IMG/VR virus record: IMGVR_UViG_3300022752_000378
Span: 1-24,593 of that record
Reading direction: 5' to 3' (one strand)
Length of the DNA: 24,593 nt
From: a virus
Position numbers and translations under genes: made by a program. Positions 23,938 through 24,593 of this stretch are shown here, piece after piece; within the stretch, counting starts at the first letter, position 1; each line of letters opens with the position of its first letter. A model generated the notes under the pieces. That model saw nothing but the letters and a program-made list of their open reading frames with translations, was not told the DNA's origin and made no database searches.

Positions 23938-24108
23938 ATGAATTTAATTGAATTGAATATAAGACAGGTAAAAACATTCTTACAATTTGCTGAAATAAGC
24001 GGTGATAAAAAAGATATAATTAAATATAGAAAACAATTATCCGATTTGACAGACAAATTAAGAATCCAAAAAATAGATGAAATATTAAGAAACTATTCTT
24101 GTGTTTGA
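23938..24108 (+). CDS. Small helical hypothetical protein, 56 residues
   Basis: An open frame starting at ATG 23938 after the AAAGTT leader and ending in TGA at 24106-24108. The product (MNLIELNIRQVKTFLQFAEI, then KYRKQLSDLTDKLRIQKIDE) is basic and almost entirely helical, with a possible short coiled coil. No family is recognised. It is followed within 5 bases by a G-rich/C-rich stem-loop, as other genes here are. The AT-only palindrome and A-tracts upstream could be its promoter. The frame is short, but the start context and the hairpin placed right after the stop support it. Confidence 0.55.
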   Translation: MNLIELNIRQVKTFLQFAEISGDKKDIIKYRKQLSDLTDKLRIQKIDEILRNYSCV

Positions 24109-24112
24109 CTTG

Positions 24113-24131
24113 GGAGGGTGAAATTCCCTCC
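24113..24131 (+). terminator. Stem-loop between small gene and zinc-ribbon gene
   Basis: GGAGGG (24113-24118) pairs with CCCTCC (24126-24131) around loop TGAAATT, with a possible G-U closing pair outside. TTTTATAAAAAAAA follows. It has the same arm sequence as the hairpin at 22027-22050 (GGAGGG/CCCTCC), so the two may share a function such as termination or binding of one protein. Confidence 0.7.
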
Positions 24132-24154
24132 TTTTATAAAAAAAAACGAATGAT

Positions 24155-24593
24155 ATGGAAAAGATAGAATTATTAGAAAAGATTGAAAAACAACATGGTT
24201 GGGTAGATGTGATAGATGCTTATACTATTATACATCTTTTCACCGAAGAGTTTGGAATCATTCAAACTGCTTTGAGTGTAGAAAATGAATTGACTTATAT
24301 GTTGATGCGTTTAAGAGGTGATTCAGTTTTATGGACTGATTTTGAAACTAAAAAAAAACTTTGCACGAAATGTGGTGAAGAAAAATTCGCAACTGATTTT
24401 CAAGTGAATGTTGCGATGAAAGATGGTAGAAGCAGCAGATGTAAAACATGTATAAATGGTAGAGCAAAAGATGTTCAATCAAGAAAAAGAGATGAGGAAA
24501 AGAAACAAATCAAAACTTGTTTCACTTGCAAGACAGACAAGATGCACGACGATTTTAGAAGATATTATGTTAAAGGAGTTTTGAAAAGAAGTA
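24155..24593 (+). CDS. Zinc-ribbon protein, 3' end beyond the window
   Basis: At least 146 residues, with the end lying beyond the window. Residues 1-60 are helical without a known motif. From residue 70 there are three CxxC pairs: C70/C73 (CTKC), C96/C99 (CKTC) and C122/C125 (CFTC). C-x-x-C-G-E-E-K-x-x-x-x-F, followed about 20 residues later by R-C-K-x-C, is the zinc-binding arrangement seen at the start of many phage HNH or endonuclease VII-like nucleases, and the second CxxC at 122 repeats it. The nuclease part would come after the window edge and is not seen. The start at 24155 is chosen because the ATG at 24150 runs into a stop after five codons. Confidence 0.7.
   Translation, partial: MEKIELLEKIEKQHGWVDVIDAYTIIHLFTEEFGIIQTALSVENELTYMLMRLRGDSVLWTDFETKKKLCTKCGEEKFATDFQVNVAMKDGRSSRCKTCINGRAKDVQSRKRDEEKKQIKTCFTCKTDKMHDDFRRYYVKGVLKRS

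Noticed and set aside
1-24593. tRNA genes, an integrase gene or an attachment site
   Set aside because: No cloverleaf with a TTC-type arm, no tyrosine or serine recombinase motifs, and no long direct repeat next to a tRNA were found on reading both strands by eye.
1-24593. Recoded stop codons, as in some gut Bacteroidota phages
   Set aside because: TAA, TAG and TGA all end convincing genes, and no long frame is broken by a single in-frame stop.

Overview
The window is part of the genome of a tailed phage (or an integrated copy of one) that probably infects a Bacteroidota host, most likely of the flavobacterial type. Three things suggest this. The DNA is very AT-rich. Almost no start codon has a Shine-Dalgarno sequence; starts instead follow A/T-rich leaders such as 'ctattATG' or 'aaaATG'. 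Several structural proteins belong to families I know mainly from Bacteroidota phages. A tape measure protein, a tube-like major tail protein and no visible sheath point to a siphovirus-like particle. All genes use the standard code, and all but one are on the + strand.

Layout. 1-180 is the end of an upstream gene. 306-1848 is the DNA packaging pair (small and large terminase). 1848-14317 is the tail and adsorption module: two large tail-tip/baseplate-like proteins, the second ending as a fibre; a freestanding HNH homing endonuclease; a phage domain fused to a HAD-type phosphatase; the tape measure; a collagen-like adhesin; and two more beta-rich appendage proteins. 14334-14802 holds three tiny genes, the last holin-like. 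14924-16193 has two related tail-assembly-chaperone-like genes. 16179-16502 is the only minus-strand gene, a probable tail/neck completion protein. 16556-21935 is the head module: a protease/scaffold fusion, major capsid protein, tail tube-like protein, an unknown protein, portal, head-tail connector and a small membrane/coiled-coil protein. From 21936 the content changes to a putative replication region: a strongly structured leader, a divergent palm-domain polymerase with family-A-like motifs, three small unknown genes or hairpins, and a truncated zinc-ribbon gene at the edge.

How the genes fit together. The terminase packages DNA through the portal into a capsid built from the capsid protein and matured by the protease/scaffold fusion. 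Connector and completion proteins join head to tail. The chaperones and tape measure build a tail of roughly 0.1 micrometre if the usual length rule holds. Fibre and collagen-like proteins contact the host.

The most notable unexplained signals are: (1) a roughly 65-70 nt element present three times, upstream of the terminase operon, upstream of the chaperone/head operon, and inside the polymerase gene, with fixed internal spacing; (2) a leader before the polymerase gene whose stems cannot all form as simple nested helices; (3) a set of stem-loops between genes that are followed by TATAAAA-like sequence and not by a U-tract; (4) domain fusions in the HAD, protease and adhesin genes; and (5) a lone counter-oriented gene inside the structural operon.
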